Origin: Trichomonas vaginalis G3
Lineage: Eukaryota; Parabasalia; Trichomonadida; Trichomonadidae
Assembly (NCBI RefSeq): GCF_026262505.1
Contig: NC_067206.1
Coordinates: 28,659,896 to 28,723,895, forward strand
DNA length: 64,000 bases
Direction: 5' to 3'
Shown: positions 52,800 to 63,290 of the stretch, piece after piece
Layout: every line of letters begins with the position of its first letter
How positions within the stretch are numbered: position 1 is the first letter of the stretch
Notes under the pieces: generated by a model
What the model was told of the DNA's origin: nothing
Database searches by the model: none
What the model saw: the letters and a program-made list of their open reading frames with translations, nothing else
Translations under genes and position numbers: made by a program

Positions 52800-53222
52800 G
52801 AAATTTGGTCATTTTTTCAGCAAAAATAATGTTTAGGGTAGAAGGTTAGATCTAACCTCTTTTCTAACCTCTTTTCTACCCTCTTGAATTTGTCATGATT
52901 TCATCGTAAATGTTTTGTCAAGACTTCTTCGTAATGAGTGTAAATGACCCAAAAATAATGTTTAGGGTAGAAGGTTAGATCTAACCTCCTTTCTACCCTC
53001 TTTTCTACCCCAGTTATTTTATAAGCGTTTTACATGGTAAACGTTATTTTTTAAATTTTGTGAAAACTCAACGGTTTGACACAAGCCCTAAAAATTATTT
53101 TACTCAGAATTTTGTGCTGAATTCAGCAAAAATAATGTTTAGGGTAGAAGGTTAGATCTAACCTCTTTTCTAACCTCTTTTCTACCCCAGTTATTTTATA
53201 AGCGTTTTACATGGTAAACGTT
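52800..53222. repeat. Three tandem palindrome modules with shared tails
   Basis: Copies of AAAAATAATGTTTAGGGTAG plus AGGTTAGATCTAACCT occur at 52843, 52972 and 53149. Two are followed by CAGTTATTTTATAAGCGTTT, then TACATGGTAAACGTTAT. A piece of the 25-bp repeat also lies here. It appears to be a duplicated 3' end or spacer module. Confidence 0.75.
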
Positions 53223-54110
53223 ATGAATTCGTGAGACTCTAAACAGTTTTGTAGCTTCTATTTCTTCGCTGAGGATATCGAATGTTTTAACGATACCGAA
53301 AGTTTCTTTATACTTCTTCTTGACGTCAGATAGAAGGAAATCTTCTGCTGTTGGATAGTTTTTGTTCAAAAATTCTAACATGTCCATTTTATCTTCTGCT
53401 GGTTTTTCTGCTTCTTTCTTTAAGTCTGCATAGTCGTTTCTCATACGTTCTATCTCTTTGACGGAGTAGTTATATCTCCTCATTGCTGCTTTACATTTAG
53501 AACATTGCGGATTCATCTTTGCGTTATATTCTGAAACCTTACCAGCTAAAACAACTAAAGCGTCAATTGCTCTCTTCATCTCAAAAGCTGCTGGTTTTAT
53601 CTGTTTGTTCCATACCTTCCCTCTTCTATCTTTATCTCTTATCTGCCATACACATTCAGCAACTAACGAAACAAAGTTGTCGTAGGTCTTAAACTCCCCG
53701 GATTTATATATGTCAGAAACATTCTTATATACCATGTCGCAATCTTTGTCCATAACCTTATGGTTGCAATGAAATCCTAGAAACTCAGAATTTACCTTAC
53801 GAATGAACTTCTTTATTTCTACTGAGTCAGTTGCTTTGACTTCAATTTCGTCGAATTCAGGAATAGTGAGTTTTTGTTGTTGGATTTCAGGTAGTTTAGG
53901 CAAATGGTCAATAATGTCCTGCATTTCATAAAGATACTGTTCATTTGTTTCATCTTTCGCACTACAGTCTAAATTACTTGTTAACAGTTCTTGCTTTATC
54001 TTCTGGATTTTTGTTTCGAAAGTATATGAAGAAGGAATGAAGCTTTTCATCTCTACTAACATAGATGTTGGATTCATGACTAAAGAGTTTGGTGCTGTTG
54101 TTGCTAACAT
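53196..54110 (-). CDS. Maverick protein of 304 residues, unknown
   Basis: It starts at 54110 (MLATTAPNSLVMNPTSMLVE) behind the shared leader. It is mostly helical. Two CxxC-like cysteines (NPQCSKCKAAMRRYNY) and an earlier Cys/His cluster (FHCNHKVMDKDC) could bind zinc. A coil follows near residues 215-240. No family recognised. The shared leader with the KilA-N genes suggests expression in the same set. It looks whole. Confidence 0.5.
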   Translation of the reverse strand: MLATTAPNSLVMNPTSMLVEMKSFIPSSYTFETKIQKIKQELLTSNLDCSAKDETNEQYLYEMQDIIDHLPKLPEIQQQKLTIPEFDEIEVKATDSVEIKKFIRKVNSEFLGFHCNHKVMDKDCDMVYKNVSDIYKSGEFKTYDNFVSLVAECVWQIRDKDRRGKVWNKQIKPAAFEMKRAIDALVVLAGKVSEYNAKMNPQCSKCKAAMRRYNYSVKEIERMRNDYADLKKEAEKPAEDKMDMLEFLNKNYPTAEDFLLSDVKKKYKETFGIVKTFDILSEEIEATKLFRVSRIHNVYHVKRL

Positions 54111-54378
54111 GTTCTTACAATAAAAATAAAAAATATTTTTTTAAAAAAACTAACTTTATTTTTTATTTCGGGAAAATTCATGAAAATTCAAGAGGGTAGA
54201 AAAGAGGTTAGAAAAGAGGTTAGATCTAACCTTCTACCCTAAACATTATTTTTTGGTGTAAATTTCATGATTTTCGGGAAAATTCAAGAGGGTAGAAAAG
54301 AGGGTAGAAAAGAGGTTAGATCTAACCTTCTACCCTAAACATTATTTTTGCTGAATTCAATAAAAATAAATGGTTCAT

Positions 54379-55041
54379 TTACTCACAATATTTTTTTACA
54401 AAACGACCCCAAACTTTTAACTTCTTTTCTGCAGCTTCAAATGCTATCTTAGCGAGTTCATATTCTCTAAATTCTCTCTTTAAATCTTCTTGTTCCCATT
54501 GGTCTAGTTCGTATGGAGAGTCTCTATAACCATAACATATCTCACGTTCATGTTCTAATTGTTTTTCGCACATTTTTCTAACTTCTTGTTCGAACAAATG
54601 TTTTGCATTTTCTACTGTATCTTCAAGTTCTTCTTCATCTAACTTCTCATGAACTTTCTTGTCTATGGAGTCCATAATTTTTCCAACTGCTATGCAATAT
54701 TTTGGAGAAGCCCACATTGCTATATAGTTTATAAGTCTTGGGTCTACATACGTTCCTCTAACCTGTTTGATTTCATCAGGAATTCCGGCATGAATTTTGT
54801 ATAAAAAGCAACCGTCTGAATTCCGGCGGTTGCTATATTCTTCACAAAATGCCTTATAATACTCTTCCCAGGACTTATTTTCCAACAACTTTCTAAAGTC
54901 TTTCCTAAACTGCTGACACATATTTGTTGCATTTATATAACCATCCTTGTCTCTACGTAAGACTTCAATACCGTTATAAGTGCCTTTCGTGAATGTTTCG
55001 CCATTATATTTGTTCGTGAATGTTTTTGCTTCGACTGACAT
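54379..55041 (-). CDS. KilA-N domain protein
   Basis: I choose the ATG at 55041 (MSVEAKTFTNKYNGETFTKG) just after the shared leader. Residues 10-125 form a clear KilA-N domain: DGYINATNMCQQF, then RGTYVDPRLINYIAMWASPK. A helical, acidic C-terminal region follows (EEELEDTVENAKHLFEQEVR), ending in a basic patch. KilA-N proteins bind DNA and are common in large DNA viruses and Mavericks. It looks whole. Confidence 0.78.
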   Translation of the reverse strand: MSVEAKTFTNKYNGETFTKGTYNGIEVLRRDKDGYINATNMCQQFRKDFRKLLENKSWEEYYKAFCEEYSNRRNSDGCFLYKIHAGIPDEIKQVRGTYVDPRLINYIAMWASPKYCIAVGKIMDSIDKKVHEKLDEEELEDTVENAKHLFEQEVRKMCEKQLEHEREICYGYRDSPYELDQWEQEDLKREFREYELAKIAFEAAEKKLKVWGRFVKKYCE

Positions 55042-55446
55042 ATCTGTCCTTACATACAAAATAAAAAAAAATAAAAAAATAAAACTAACTTTATTTTTTA
55101 TTTCGGGAAAATTCATGAAAATTCAAGAGGGTAGAAATGAGGGTAGAAAAGAGGTTAGATCTAACCTTCTACCCTAAATTATATTTTTGCTGAATTCATG
55201 AGTTTTGGTTGAAAGAATACGGTGGAGCCAAAAGTGGCTCGACCTCAAAACAAGCATTTTCTGTATAAAATTCATGAAAATTCAAGAGGTGAGAAAAGAG
55301 GTGAGAAAACAGGTGAGATCTCACCTTCTACCCTAAACATTATTTTTGTGCTATGTTTTCTGTATAAAATTCATGACAAATTCAAGAGGGTAGAAAACAG
55401 GTTAGAAAAGAGGTTAGATCTAACCTTCTACCCTAAAATATATTTT

Positions 55447-56306
55447 TCAATACTTTTTCAGCACTTTTCCGTAGTTATATATGAAAGACAATTCGAGATA
55501 AAAGTCATAGTACAATGGAATAATATGTTGCACACCATTTGTTGTGAACCAAACTTGAAAGTCAGAGAAACTGTTACTAGGTGGTTCGTAGAATTTAGAA
55601 GCAAAGTCATAAAAGTCCTTACCAATACATAGAAAACTATTGTTGCTTGAACTGAAACTTGCATGACACATAACATTTTGAGGGTCAAACACGTTTCTAT
55701 AAACTGTCAAATTTGCTGGTGGAAGTATAAATTTAAATGGACCATCTGGTGGTAATGGTTCGTTCTGGTTTAGTAACCGAAGAAATTGTGCCAAGAACGT
55801 TTGTCTACTTCCCAAAATAAAAACTGTGTATCTCTTGGAGGGTTAATTTCAATCTTTTGAAATGAAACGGTGGAGTTCATCTTGTCATATTCTAGTTTCA
55901 GATAGTATGTTCCATTTAGTAAAGAGTCGTATTTTTCTTGAAATTCCCAATAATATTTGTTCATTTGAGTTTGAAAGTCATTTAGAGTTTTCTCAAGACT
56001 TTCGTCTGAACGAACTGTAAAGATTCTCATTTCGTCAAATTTGTCTATTAGACCATCAGAATCTTTATACTGCCCATGAAAATATACTGCGAACATAAAT
56101 GCGTTAGTTCTTTTTGAAAACAAAACTCTTCTAAATCCTATTGCCTTTGCATCTGAAGGACTTTGAAGCCAACGAATTGGATAGTCAAACCTGTATATTC
56201 GGGATGAAATTTCTTCATCTGATATTGTCCTACCAGCATTTGTAAAGATATAGTCTAACGGTTTTGTATCTACTACTTTTGTTCTTTGTTTTTCAACCTG
56301 AAGCAT
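55447..56306 (-). pseudogene. Maverick structural-type gene, broken relative of 62177-63025
   Basis: It encodes YRFDYPIRWLQSPSDAKAIG near the start and SDFQVWFTTNG near the end, the same signature blocks as in 62177-63025. It appears broken, about once. It is the second family member within the same element and lies on the opposite strand. Confidence 0.65.
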
Positions 56307-56427
56307 TTAATATATGTAAAAATATATTGTTTTAAAATAGTATGCCATTTCATATTTCTCATCTAACAAACAAGTTTCCCAACGGTCGTCTCCAACAAAC
56401 TCAGCGTACATTTCGAATAAAAATTTT

Positions 56428-58516
56428 TTATTTCATGCAATGTTTTATTTCTGTGCCGTCTTCAAGTATGCCCCAGTACTTACGCTTGGAGAGGACATGA
56501 ACTTCGGAAAATACCTTATCTAGCTTAAAACAGCCCATCTTTTCACCGACCATGCCCATTTCAATGAGTTTGTTGTACCCTTCTTCGTTCGTCATGAGTG
56601 CGTCAATGTTCTCATAGTAAACCTTCACTTTGGATTTGACTTCGGAGAAGAATTTGTTGTAGTTGTCAAGGACTGCCTTTGCGAACTGAGGGTAAGACCA
56701 ATGTTCGACAATAGGTTTTAATGTGGTTACTAAGCCACTTTGACCTTGAGTGAATTCGTACTTCAAAACAAAAGGAGAAAACCTTTCAACAAAGTTGTCG
56801 ACCTTCTCATAATGTTTACTCTTCATCTCTTGAGGTTTCTTAATGGAATATCCCCATGTCGAATTCATAAGCAATTTGAGTGTCATTGCAAGTTTGGGGT
56901 TTGAAGCTTTCCTAATATCATACAGTTGTTGTATGACTTTTCCAACTGTATAGTTCCTTCCCGGAAACTCACCATCTTCGTTTGGAATTCCAGTCGGAAT
57001 ATATTGGACAAACCTCATGTATGCAGCGTTAAGGTCGACATAGTATATCTTTTCATCTGAGTCGAACTTGTCGCAACCAATTGGTCCAGTTTGTGGAAAT
57101 TCAAGTGAGTCTCTTATCTTCTGAGAAACTTCTCCTGTTATCTCATAAACATCGTCGAAGCAACCTGTTTCATATAAAACCTTCTGACCTAACTCAGATG
57201 CTCTCCAATACAATTTGACGTCAATTGGATGTCTCAATGGAAGTTTGTTTATAGCATCTTGAAGTTCTTGCAACCTCATTGGAAGTTCTTCTGGTTCAGG
57301 TTGGTATCCGAACAATCCAACTCCTTGTGGAATTGTGTACTTCTTTTGTACTAGAACTTTGTCTGGAACAACTTTTGGTCTTGCTAACAATGAAAAGTTT
57401 GTTTCGTCTTTTGGTACAAAAGTTTCTGTCAGCTTGTCATCTGGAATTGGTTCCAACAAACCTTTCTCGAAAAGAATGTTTACAGCTCTGACAATGTTGC
57501 ACTTGCCTTTTCCGAACAATGGGTTTGTAAGACTTTCGTTCAACATGAAGTGGTTGTGGACAATTGCAATCTTCAACCATGGTAAATTGAACTCAACAAC
57601 ATAGTCGTCATGTGAAGAACCTTTAGCTGTAGGTATGTTGACTCGGATATTGACATTTGCCAACGGTGCAATTTTTGCCAATTGACCTCTGAGAATGTAC
57701 CTTGTCTTCACACATGACTCAAGATACTTCATCTTCTCATCTGTAACAAGACCAGAGTTCCTGAGACATGTAAGAATGCAAGGTTCGTTGACAATTGTTT
57801 CAATTGAATTGTAAATTCCATACCTTGTCAAGTCAATGTCAGACTTATTTATGAAGGGGAAGTATCCAGCATGTTGTCTGACTGCTTGAGGGTTAGGTTG
57901 GTACCATTCGAACTTGACACTTGCAATTCCTTCAATTGCATTCAAAATGTCTGAGTCGGAGTCAACCATTTGTCTCTCTTTGTAGTCTTGAAAGCGTCAA
58001 GAAGCATTGCAGCTGTTGTGACATTGCCATGTGCATAGTAAATGTGACCATCCAAATCTGTTATGGTCAATCTGAGATTGTATCCTTTCTTATTTCCATC
58101 TTGAATTGCAGCAAGTACACCCATGAAGCCTTCTTTGTTCTTTCCTTCGTCAAAGTTTACTGTAAAGGTTCGACCAGATGTAATTTGACTTCTAACTTCA
58201 CGATACTTTTCATATGCATATCTTGTTCTTTCCATGGGAGCATGACCATCCTCTGCACTACTTTTTTCCTTCTCAAAGGATGCAATTGTTCGTCATGTTT
58301 CCAGTAGAATCTGGCAAAGCCGTCGTGTCCTTCAACTTGAGGTTCACTAACATCGAAAGGCATGTCCATAAGACGTTCTTCTTCTAACCTCTCTAGTCTG
58401 TTTGGATAATTTGCACGTGCTGTTTCCAAATCCATTTCGTAGCGAAGACCAGCCAGTTTGTCATAGACTTTTATGGGTCTTCCCTTCCTATATTTAAAAT
58501 TCTTCGAAACTTCCAA
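56428..58516 (-). pseudogene. B-family DNA polymerase region of the Maverick, broken
   Basis: Protein-primed B-family polymerase features are visible: motif A-like YYVDLNAAYMRF, motif B-like LKLLMNSTWGY, and a motif C-like stretch further on. This enzyme copies Polinton DNA. The coding is split over more than one frame, with about two or three breaks, and is shorter than a usual Polinton polymerase, so it is treated as a fossil. Confidence 0.8.
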
Positions 58517-58659
58517 CCATATCTTTGCAACTCTGCTTTTATTCTAGCAGACTTTCTATCCATTCTATATGGGGCATTTTTATAAAAATAAAAAATATTT
58601 TTTTCTTTACTTTACATAACCACCTGCTGCCATAAGTCTTTGACGCCAACCCATACCAG

Positions 58660-58977
58660 CTAATGAAGGTTGACTTGGTTTAGTTTGGAAACTAAACTTT
58701 GGTTTTGTTTATCTTCAGTTTTTGGTTTCTCTTCTTCTATCGGTTTTTCGTCACTTTTCGGTTCCTCTGACTTTTCCCCACCTGCAGGAACAGTTGTGTC
58801 GTTAACATCTTCATAAATATCATATGCCATTTGTTTTTGTTTTCCTTTCAACTTTTTGTGTTTGTTGTAAAGTTTAGAATATTTCGACTCTAAGTCAATG
58901 AGATGTTCTATAATGAACTGTTGGTCAGTGAAGTAAACTTTTCCATCTGTTGTCTCGAAAGCTCCTTCAGACTTCAA
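58660..58977 (-). CDS. Small Maverick protein, 105 residues
   Basis: Residues 1-45 are helical with a short coil (LESKYSKLYNKHKKLKGKQK). The C-terminal half is low-complexity Glu, Lys and Pro (GGEKSEEPKSDEKPIEEEKP). No family recognised. It may be a small internal structural protein. Confidence 0.4.
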   Translation of the reverse strand: MKSEGAFETTDGKVYFTDQQFIIEHLIDLESKYSKLYNKHKKLKGKQKQMAYDIYEDVNDTTVPAGGEKSEEPKSDEKPIEEEKPKTEDKQNQSLVSKLNQVNLH

Positions 58978-59210
58978 TATTTTATTTGTGAGAGTCTGTT
59001 TCTTTTTTGAGATACTAGCCGTTCCATTTCTATGAAAAGTGACTTTGTAGTTAGGGTTTGTATTTCCAGACCTGGCACTTTCTATTATTGAATTTTCTCT
59101 TCATCTGTAAGTTCTTTGACAGGTTTTGACAATGGTTTCTGAACTTTTTGTTTGTTGGTGTCAAATCTACCGTTTCAACTTCTTCGGTCATTTCATCTCA
59201 GTAAAAAATT

Positions 59211-59363
59211 TTAGTTTGGTTTGTTTTCAACTGGTTGTTGTTGTTTTTTAAGTCGGTCTAAAACTTCCTGAGGTATAGGAAGAACTTGACAAACACGTTG
59301 TGTAACTGCTGGAAGTCGACAAATCCATCTTGAACCCATTTGTCTCAATGCTGTATTGTTCAT
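59211..59363 (-). CDS. Very small Maverick protein, 50 residues
   Basis: An ATG-started frame (MNNTALRQMGSRWICRLPAV) that ends in a Gln/Lys tail. The bases before its start and before a second possible start at 59190 share TTTTACTGAGATGAAATG, a leader repeated in this element. The size is marginal, so the call rests on the shared leader. Confidence 0.4.
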   Translation of the reverse strand: MNNTALRQMGSRWICRLPAVTQRVCQVLPIPQEVLDRLKKQQQPVENKPN

Positions 59364-59382
59364 TTCATCTCAGTAAAAAACT

Positions 59383-59742
59383 TTACATTCCCCAAGTTTG
59401 AGGTGGTTGCGGTTGGTTATTGTTTACCCACTGTTGTGCATGGTTATATCCTCTGTTAAAGAATCTTTCACCTTGGTCCATATAGTGTCCTGCTTGGTTA
59501 TAGTAGTCATTTGCTTTGTTATAATAGTTTCCTGCTTGTCTTCCTACATTGTCCATCCATCCTTGAACTTTTCCTCTTGTTTCAGGATTTGGAATAAGAT
59601 TTGCTGCATCTCGTGCTACATCCCAACCTTTCTGTACAGTTTGTATAATAGGTTGTGCTTTCTCTTTAAGTATACCTAATGTACTCAAAATCTTCCTTCC
59701 AACTCCAAATACACCTCTGGCTATTGTTCCCACTGCGGGCAA
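59383..59742 (-). CDS. Small Maverick protein with amphipathic N-terminus and Asn/Tyr repeats
   Basis: The product is 119 residues. The N-terminal third is hydrophobic and amphipathic (ARGVFGVGRKILSTLGILKE). The rest is a run of NYYNKAND, YYNQAGHY, MDQGERFF-like repeats with aromatic residues in step. The end is Gln/Pro-rich. It could be a membrane-active or internal virion protein like those at 1019-1546 and 63030-63272. Confidence 0.45.
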   Translation of the reverse strand: MPAVGTIARGVFGVGRKILSTLGILKEKAQPIIQTVQKGWDVARDAANLIPNPETRGKVQGWMDNVGRQAGNYYNKANDYYNQAGHYMDQGERFFNRGYNHAQQWVNNNQPQPPQTWGM

Positions 59743-59799
59743 AAATCTGGATGCAACTCCTGCTAATGCGCCAAATAAACCATTTCTTATAGGATAAAA

Positions 59800-60757
59800 A
59801 TGACGAATCCGAACAAGGACCCCTATGTTTCTAAAGCGACAAAGAAAGCACTCATGATAAAAATCTTTAGTTCAACACCAAATGCTTGGTTTATGGATAT
59901 CTTGGAAAACATTCCGAGGTATAGAGAAGATGGACCACCATACTGGCTAATATTTGTCGGTCAAAACACAAGATACTGTGAAGCCATACCATTATGGTCC
60001 AAAAATATTTTAGATGTGAAAACTGCTTTGACAATATTCGTTGACAAATACCATCCAACAAAACTGACATCTGACTGTGAAAGTTCTTTCAAATCAGACG
60101 ATATTAAAAACTATCTGCGTTCAAAAAATGTAAACCAATATTTCATTGTCGACCAAAACCATTCTGCTCTTGGTGTCATTGACGGTTGTATAAAAATGTT
60201 AAGAGACTTAAACCAACCACAAGGTGGTGAAGCAAATGAAATTCATATGACGACAAATATAGACACTTCTCCATGGCAAAGATGAGACAAGTTTTAAATA
60301 TTTACAATAGCCGTAAACAAAAAGGTTTGGAAACCACTCCCCCGAAGAAATGAAAAACAACCCTGACTTAGAGAAAGACTATATATTTAATAATTTAGTC
60401 AAAAGAGACAAACAAGAAAGAATGCCGGGCTTCAAACTTAAGAAAGGCGACAAAGTAAAAATAGAAATACCTAAACGCGACCCATATGAAAATACTATTG
60501 ACTATGACAACAATGGGAACCCGACAGGTACTCACATTCGTGTTCGTAAAAATAGAAGAAAGTATACAAGAGAATATTATGAAGTTTTAGGCAAACATGG
60601 CAAAATGTACACACTGCAAGCAGAAGATAAAACGACTATTGTCAGACCTCGTTTCAAACTTGTCAAAGTTCAAGGTGGTATACTTTCAAAGACAGTTCCT
60701 AACAAATATAAGACAACTCCTGACGAATATGCTAAAGAAGTTGAAAATGACGACTAA
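59800..60757 (+). pseudogene. Retroviral-type (c-int) integrase region
   Basis: The core shows WFMDILENIP, KLTSDCESSFKS and SALGVIDGCIKMLRDL, the pattern of Maverick integrases. A C-terminal basic region with chromo-like composition follows (GFKLKKGDKVKIEIPKRDPY). The enzyme inserts the element into host DNA. The two parts lie in different frames, with about one or two breaks. Confidence 0.75.
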
Positions 60758-60885
60758 GCATTTCTATACCATGCGTAAACTGTCATGTAAGGTGGCATGT
60801 AGTCTTTACTTTGTCCCGTTGTTTGCGTATATCCGAAACGCGATGTGTATGGTTTCCATCTCCCTGAGTGTCACCCCAGAACAAT

Positions 60886-62158
60886 TTATAGCAAACTGAA
60901 CGTCGTCTTTAACATCATATCCTTTACCTTTTTCATTGCTGACCAATCCCAAAATTTATGCTTATGCCAACCTGCTTGAGATGTACTTAAATCTATGTAG
61001 TGACTGTGCGCAGGTAAATTTTCACCTGAAATCGTTTTACTTCCTCCTGTTTCCTTTGAAGAGTTTGCACAATACAAAAACCTGTCAACTATTTGAGTCC
61101 AAGTTCCAAAACCCAGAACTGTTTCTGGTCTGGTAGAGTTCATTGACGTATAAATAGAGCCTATAGGATATAATGTTGAAGCATTTCTGTCTTTAATGTT
61201 TGAAGCTCTGTTTTGTCTGCTTCTTGTCATATAAATCTTGAGCAGTGAATTTAATATTATATTCATCCTTCATGACATAAACATCTTTACATCTAATGTT
61301 TCTCATCGTCGTTATGTCGTCATCCGATGTTAAACCTTGTGGAAAGTTAGGAGGTTTACAATATATTGCATCCCCACCAGTTTCTTCAACCGTTCCTTCA
61401 ATACTTTCTATAGCAACAGTTGTAAAACTTGTATGTGTATGGTTCTTATTTGCTTTCTTCTCTAACTCATCGTTAACATAAGTTTTATCTGCTTTAAGGT
61501 CTAAACATCCTGAAACCCATCCTGTATCGGCTTTAGTTTTTAAAGTCTTCGATGTCCATTCATGGTACCAGTCAACCCTTTCTATAATTTCTTTATCTTT
61601 TTCATCCACATATTCCTTATCCGCCTTCTTCACTAACACACTAGCCATAAGTCCCTTATCTACCTTATTTTCAAGGCTAACGTTTAAGTCTGTTATTTCA
61701 GATATAGAATGTGTATGAGTCTTTTTAGAATATTCGTTTTCAGCTCTTGTCACTTCACTTGACATTTTATTGTCAACATATGTTTTGTCTGCTAGTTCAG
61801 GATGAGTATGTTCTTTCGTTGCATATGTTGCATCTGCTCTGTCATGTTCTTCTTGAACTTTTTCAATGACATATTCTTTGTCAGCTTTGTTGTCAATATC
61901 TGCTTTCAAAAGAAGTTCAGATATAGGTTTCTCGTTTAAAGTTCCTTTTGTTGGATTTATACAGACAGTATGGTTCTTATTGTCTTGAAACAGAAACTCA
62001 TCTGTCATTGGGTTTAATGTCAGTTTTAAGTTTCCTTCTTTCAATGACTCAGATATCTTAGAATAGTTTGAAAAGTTTGTTGTGTTCTTATTTAGAGCTT
62101 GTATAATGAGTTGTCGGTTGTGTTGTATTTCTCTCATAGACGCTGTTTCATTTGACAT
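60886..62158 (-). pseudogene. Phage-like fibre with KADK repeats and tail-collar-type tip
   Basis: The N-terminal part has repeated KADKEYV and KADKTYV segments alternating with KTHTHS and HTHPEL, as in trimeric phage tail fibres. The distal part reads LYPIGSIYTSMNSTRPETVL, GFGTWTQIVDRFL and GENLPAHSHYI, the signature of bacteriophage tail-fibre/baseplate tips. In a Polinton it would be a receptor-binding fibre. It appears broken about once. Confidence 0.75.
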
Positions 62159-62176
62159 TTTTATTCTAGATAAAAT

Positions 62177-63025
62177 ATGCTTCCAATAGAAAAAGAAAAT
62201 TCAAGAGTTGCTACAACTAAACCATTAGATGAACTTTTTACTAATGTCGGTCAAAAGTTTGAGACAGAGACCGTAAAGCATGAAGGCTATCGTTTTGACT
62301 ACCCATTAAGATGGCTAAGAGACCCATCTGTCACAAAAGCTATTGGCTTTCGTAGAATGAAGTTTGTGTCTGTAGAAGATAAAAGTTTTCCATTTATTGT
62401 AAGGTTTCATATAGATTATATATCTGAAGGGAAACGAAAAATGTGGGAAGAAATTGAGCTAATACAAGTTGACCTTTCATCTTCTCTACAGACTGCGTTA
62501 AAAAATATAGAAGATAAAATAAATTCATGTTATGCAAAATATGCTGATGAATATGCAAATACCGAGAGCACACTTTATGTGAGAATTGTATATGACAAAC
62601 AAAATTCACAAGTGTCATTTCAAATCTACGAAGACAATCCAAAGAAAGACGAACAAATATATACAGAATTCACTGCAATGTCATGGTATTATTTGCAAAG
62701 AATGTTAAATCAGAAAGTCGAACTTCCTTTAGCAAATATTTACAGTCGATATGCAAGAGATGAACCATATTTATTTAAAGATGTTTTCGACCCAGCTGCT
62801 ATTATTGTTCATGCTTCATTTTCTGGCGCCCAAAACTCTTTCTTATGCTTGGCAAATGACTTTTACGAAAAACCTACAAAGTTATACGAACCACCAAGTG
62901 GAAGTATTTCAGACTTTCAAGTATGGTTTACTACAGATGGAAGAAAAAGAATAATTCCATTATACCATGCGTTTTACTTAGAACTTAGTTTCATATACAA
63001 CTACTATCGAACGGTAAAAATATAA
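62177..63025 (+). CDS. Maverick structural-type protein (penton-like family?)
   Basis: The product is 282 residues and looks whole. Signature blocks are YRFDYPLRWLRDPSVTKAIG, then SFPFIVRFHIDY, TLYVRIVYDKQNSQVSFQI, VFDPAAIIVHASFSGAQNSF, and SDFQVWFTTDGRKRIIPLYH. It is beta-rich. A broken relative lies at 55447-56306, and a distant one ends at 793 in element 1, so this is a family conserved between elements. Polinton minor capsid (penton) proteins are of similar size. No motif proves the role. Confidence 0.55.
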   Translation: MLPIEKENSRVATTKPLDELFTNVGQKFETETVKHEGYRFDYPLRWLRDPSVTKAIGFRRMKFVSVEDKSFPFIVRFHIDYISEGKRKMWEEIELIQVDLSSSLQTALKNIEDKINSCYAKYADEYANTESTLYVRIVYDKQNSQVSFQIYEDNPKKDEQIYTEFTAMSWYYLQRMLNQKVELPLANIYSRYARDEPYLFKDVFDPAAIIVHASFSGAQNSFLCLANDFYEKPTKLYEPPSGSISDFQVWFTTDGRKRIIPLYHAFYLELSFIYNYYRTVKI

Positions 63026-63029
63026 CTTT

Positions 63030-63272
63030 TTAATACGGTTGAGGTGTTGGATTTGGTTGCCAACTAGACTGTGGTGCAGGTTCAGGCTGTTGTATAACAG
63101 GAGCTTGTTCTTCTGGTTCAGGGTCTTTAGGTATAATACCAACAAACTGACCTACTCTTTTACCAATATTTTTGACTCCGTTCCAAATTCCTCTTCCTAC
63201 GGTTTTTATTCCATTCCATATACCTCTTCCAACATTTCGAAAGAAGTTTCCTATCTTACTGAAGAAACCCAT
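63030..63272 (-). CDS. Small amphipathic protein with GRGIWNG repeats
   Basis: The product is 80 residues. The N-terminal half contains two near-identical 11-residue units (VGRGIWNGIKT, VGRGIWNGVKN), each a basic amphipathic helix like a membrane-lytic peptide. The C-terminal half is Pro/Gln/Glu-rich. In adenovirus-like particles, protein VI uses an amphipathic helix to disrupt membranes, and I infer a similar role by design only. Confidence 0.5.
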   Translation of the reverse strand: MGFFSKIGNFFRNVGRGIWNGIKTVGRGIWNGVKNIGKRVGQFVGIIPKDPEPEEQAPVIQQPEPAPQSSWQPNPTPQPY

Positions 63273-63290
63273 TTTACTATATGTAAAAAT

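Noticed and set aside
55030-55070. GTATGT next to start codons as possible intron 5' splice sites
   Set aside because: GTATGT resembles the trichomonad 5' splice site, but no matching branch/3' motif (ACTAACACACAG) follows; it is better explained as part of the shared leader.
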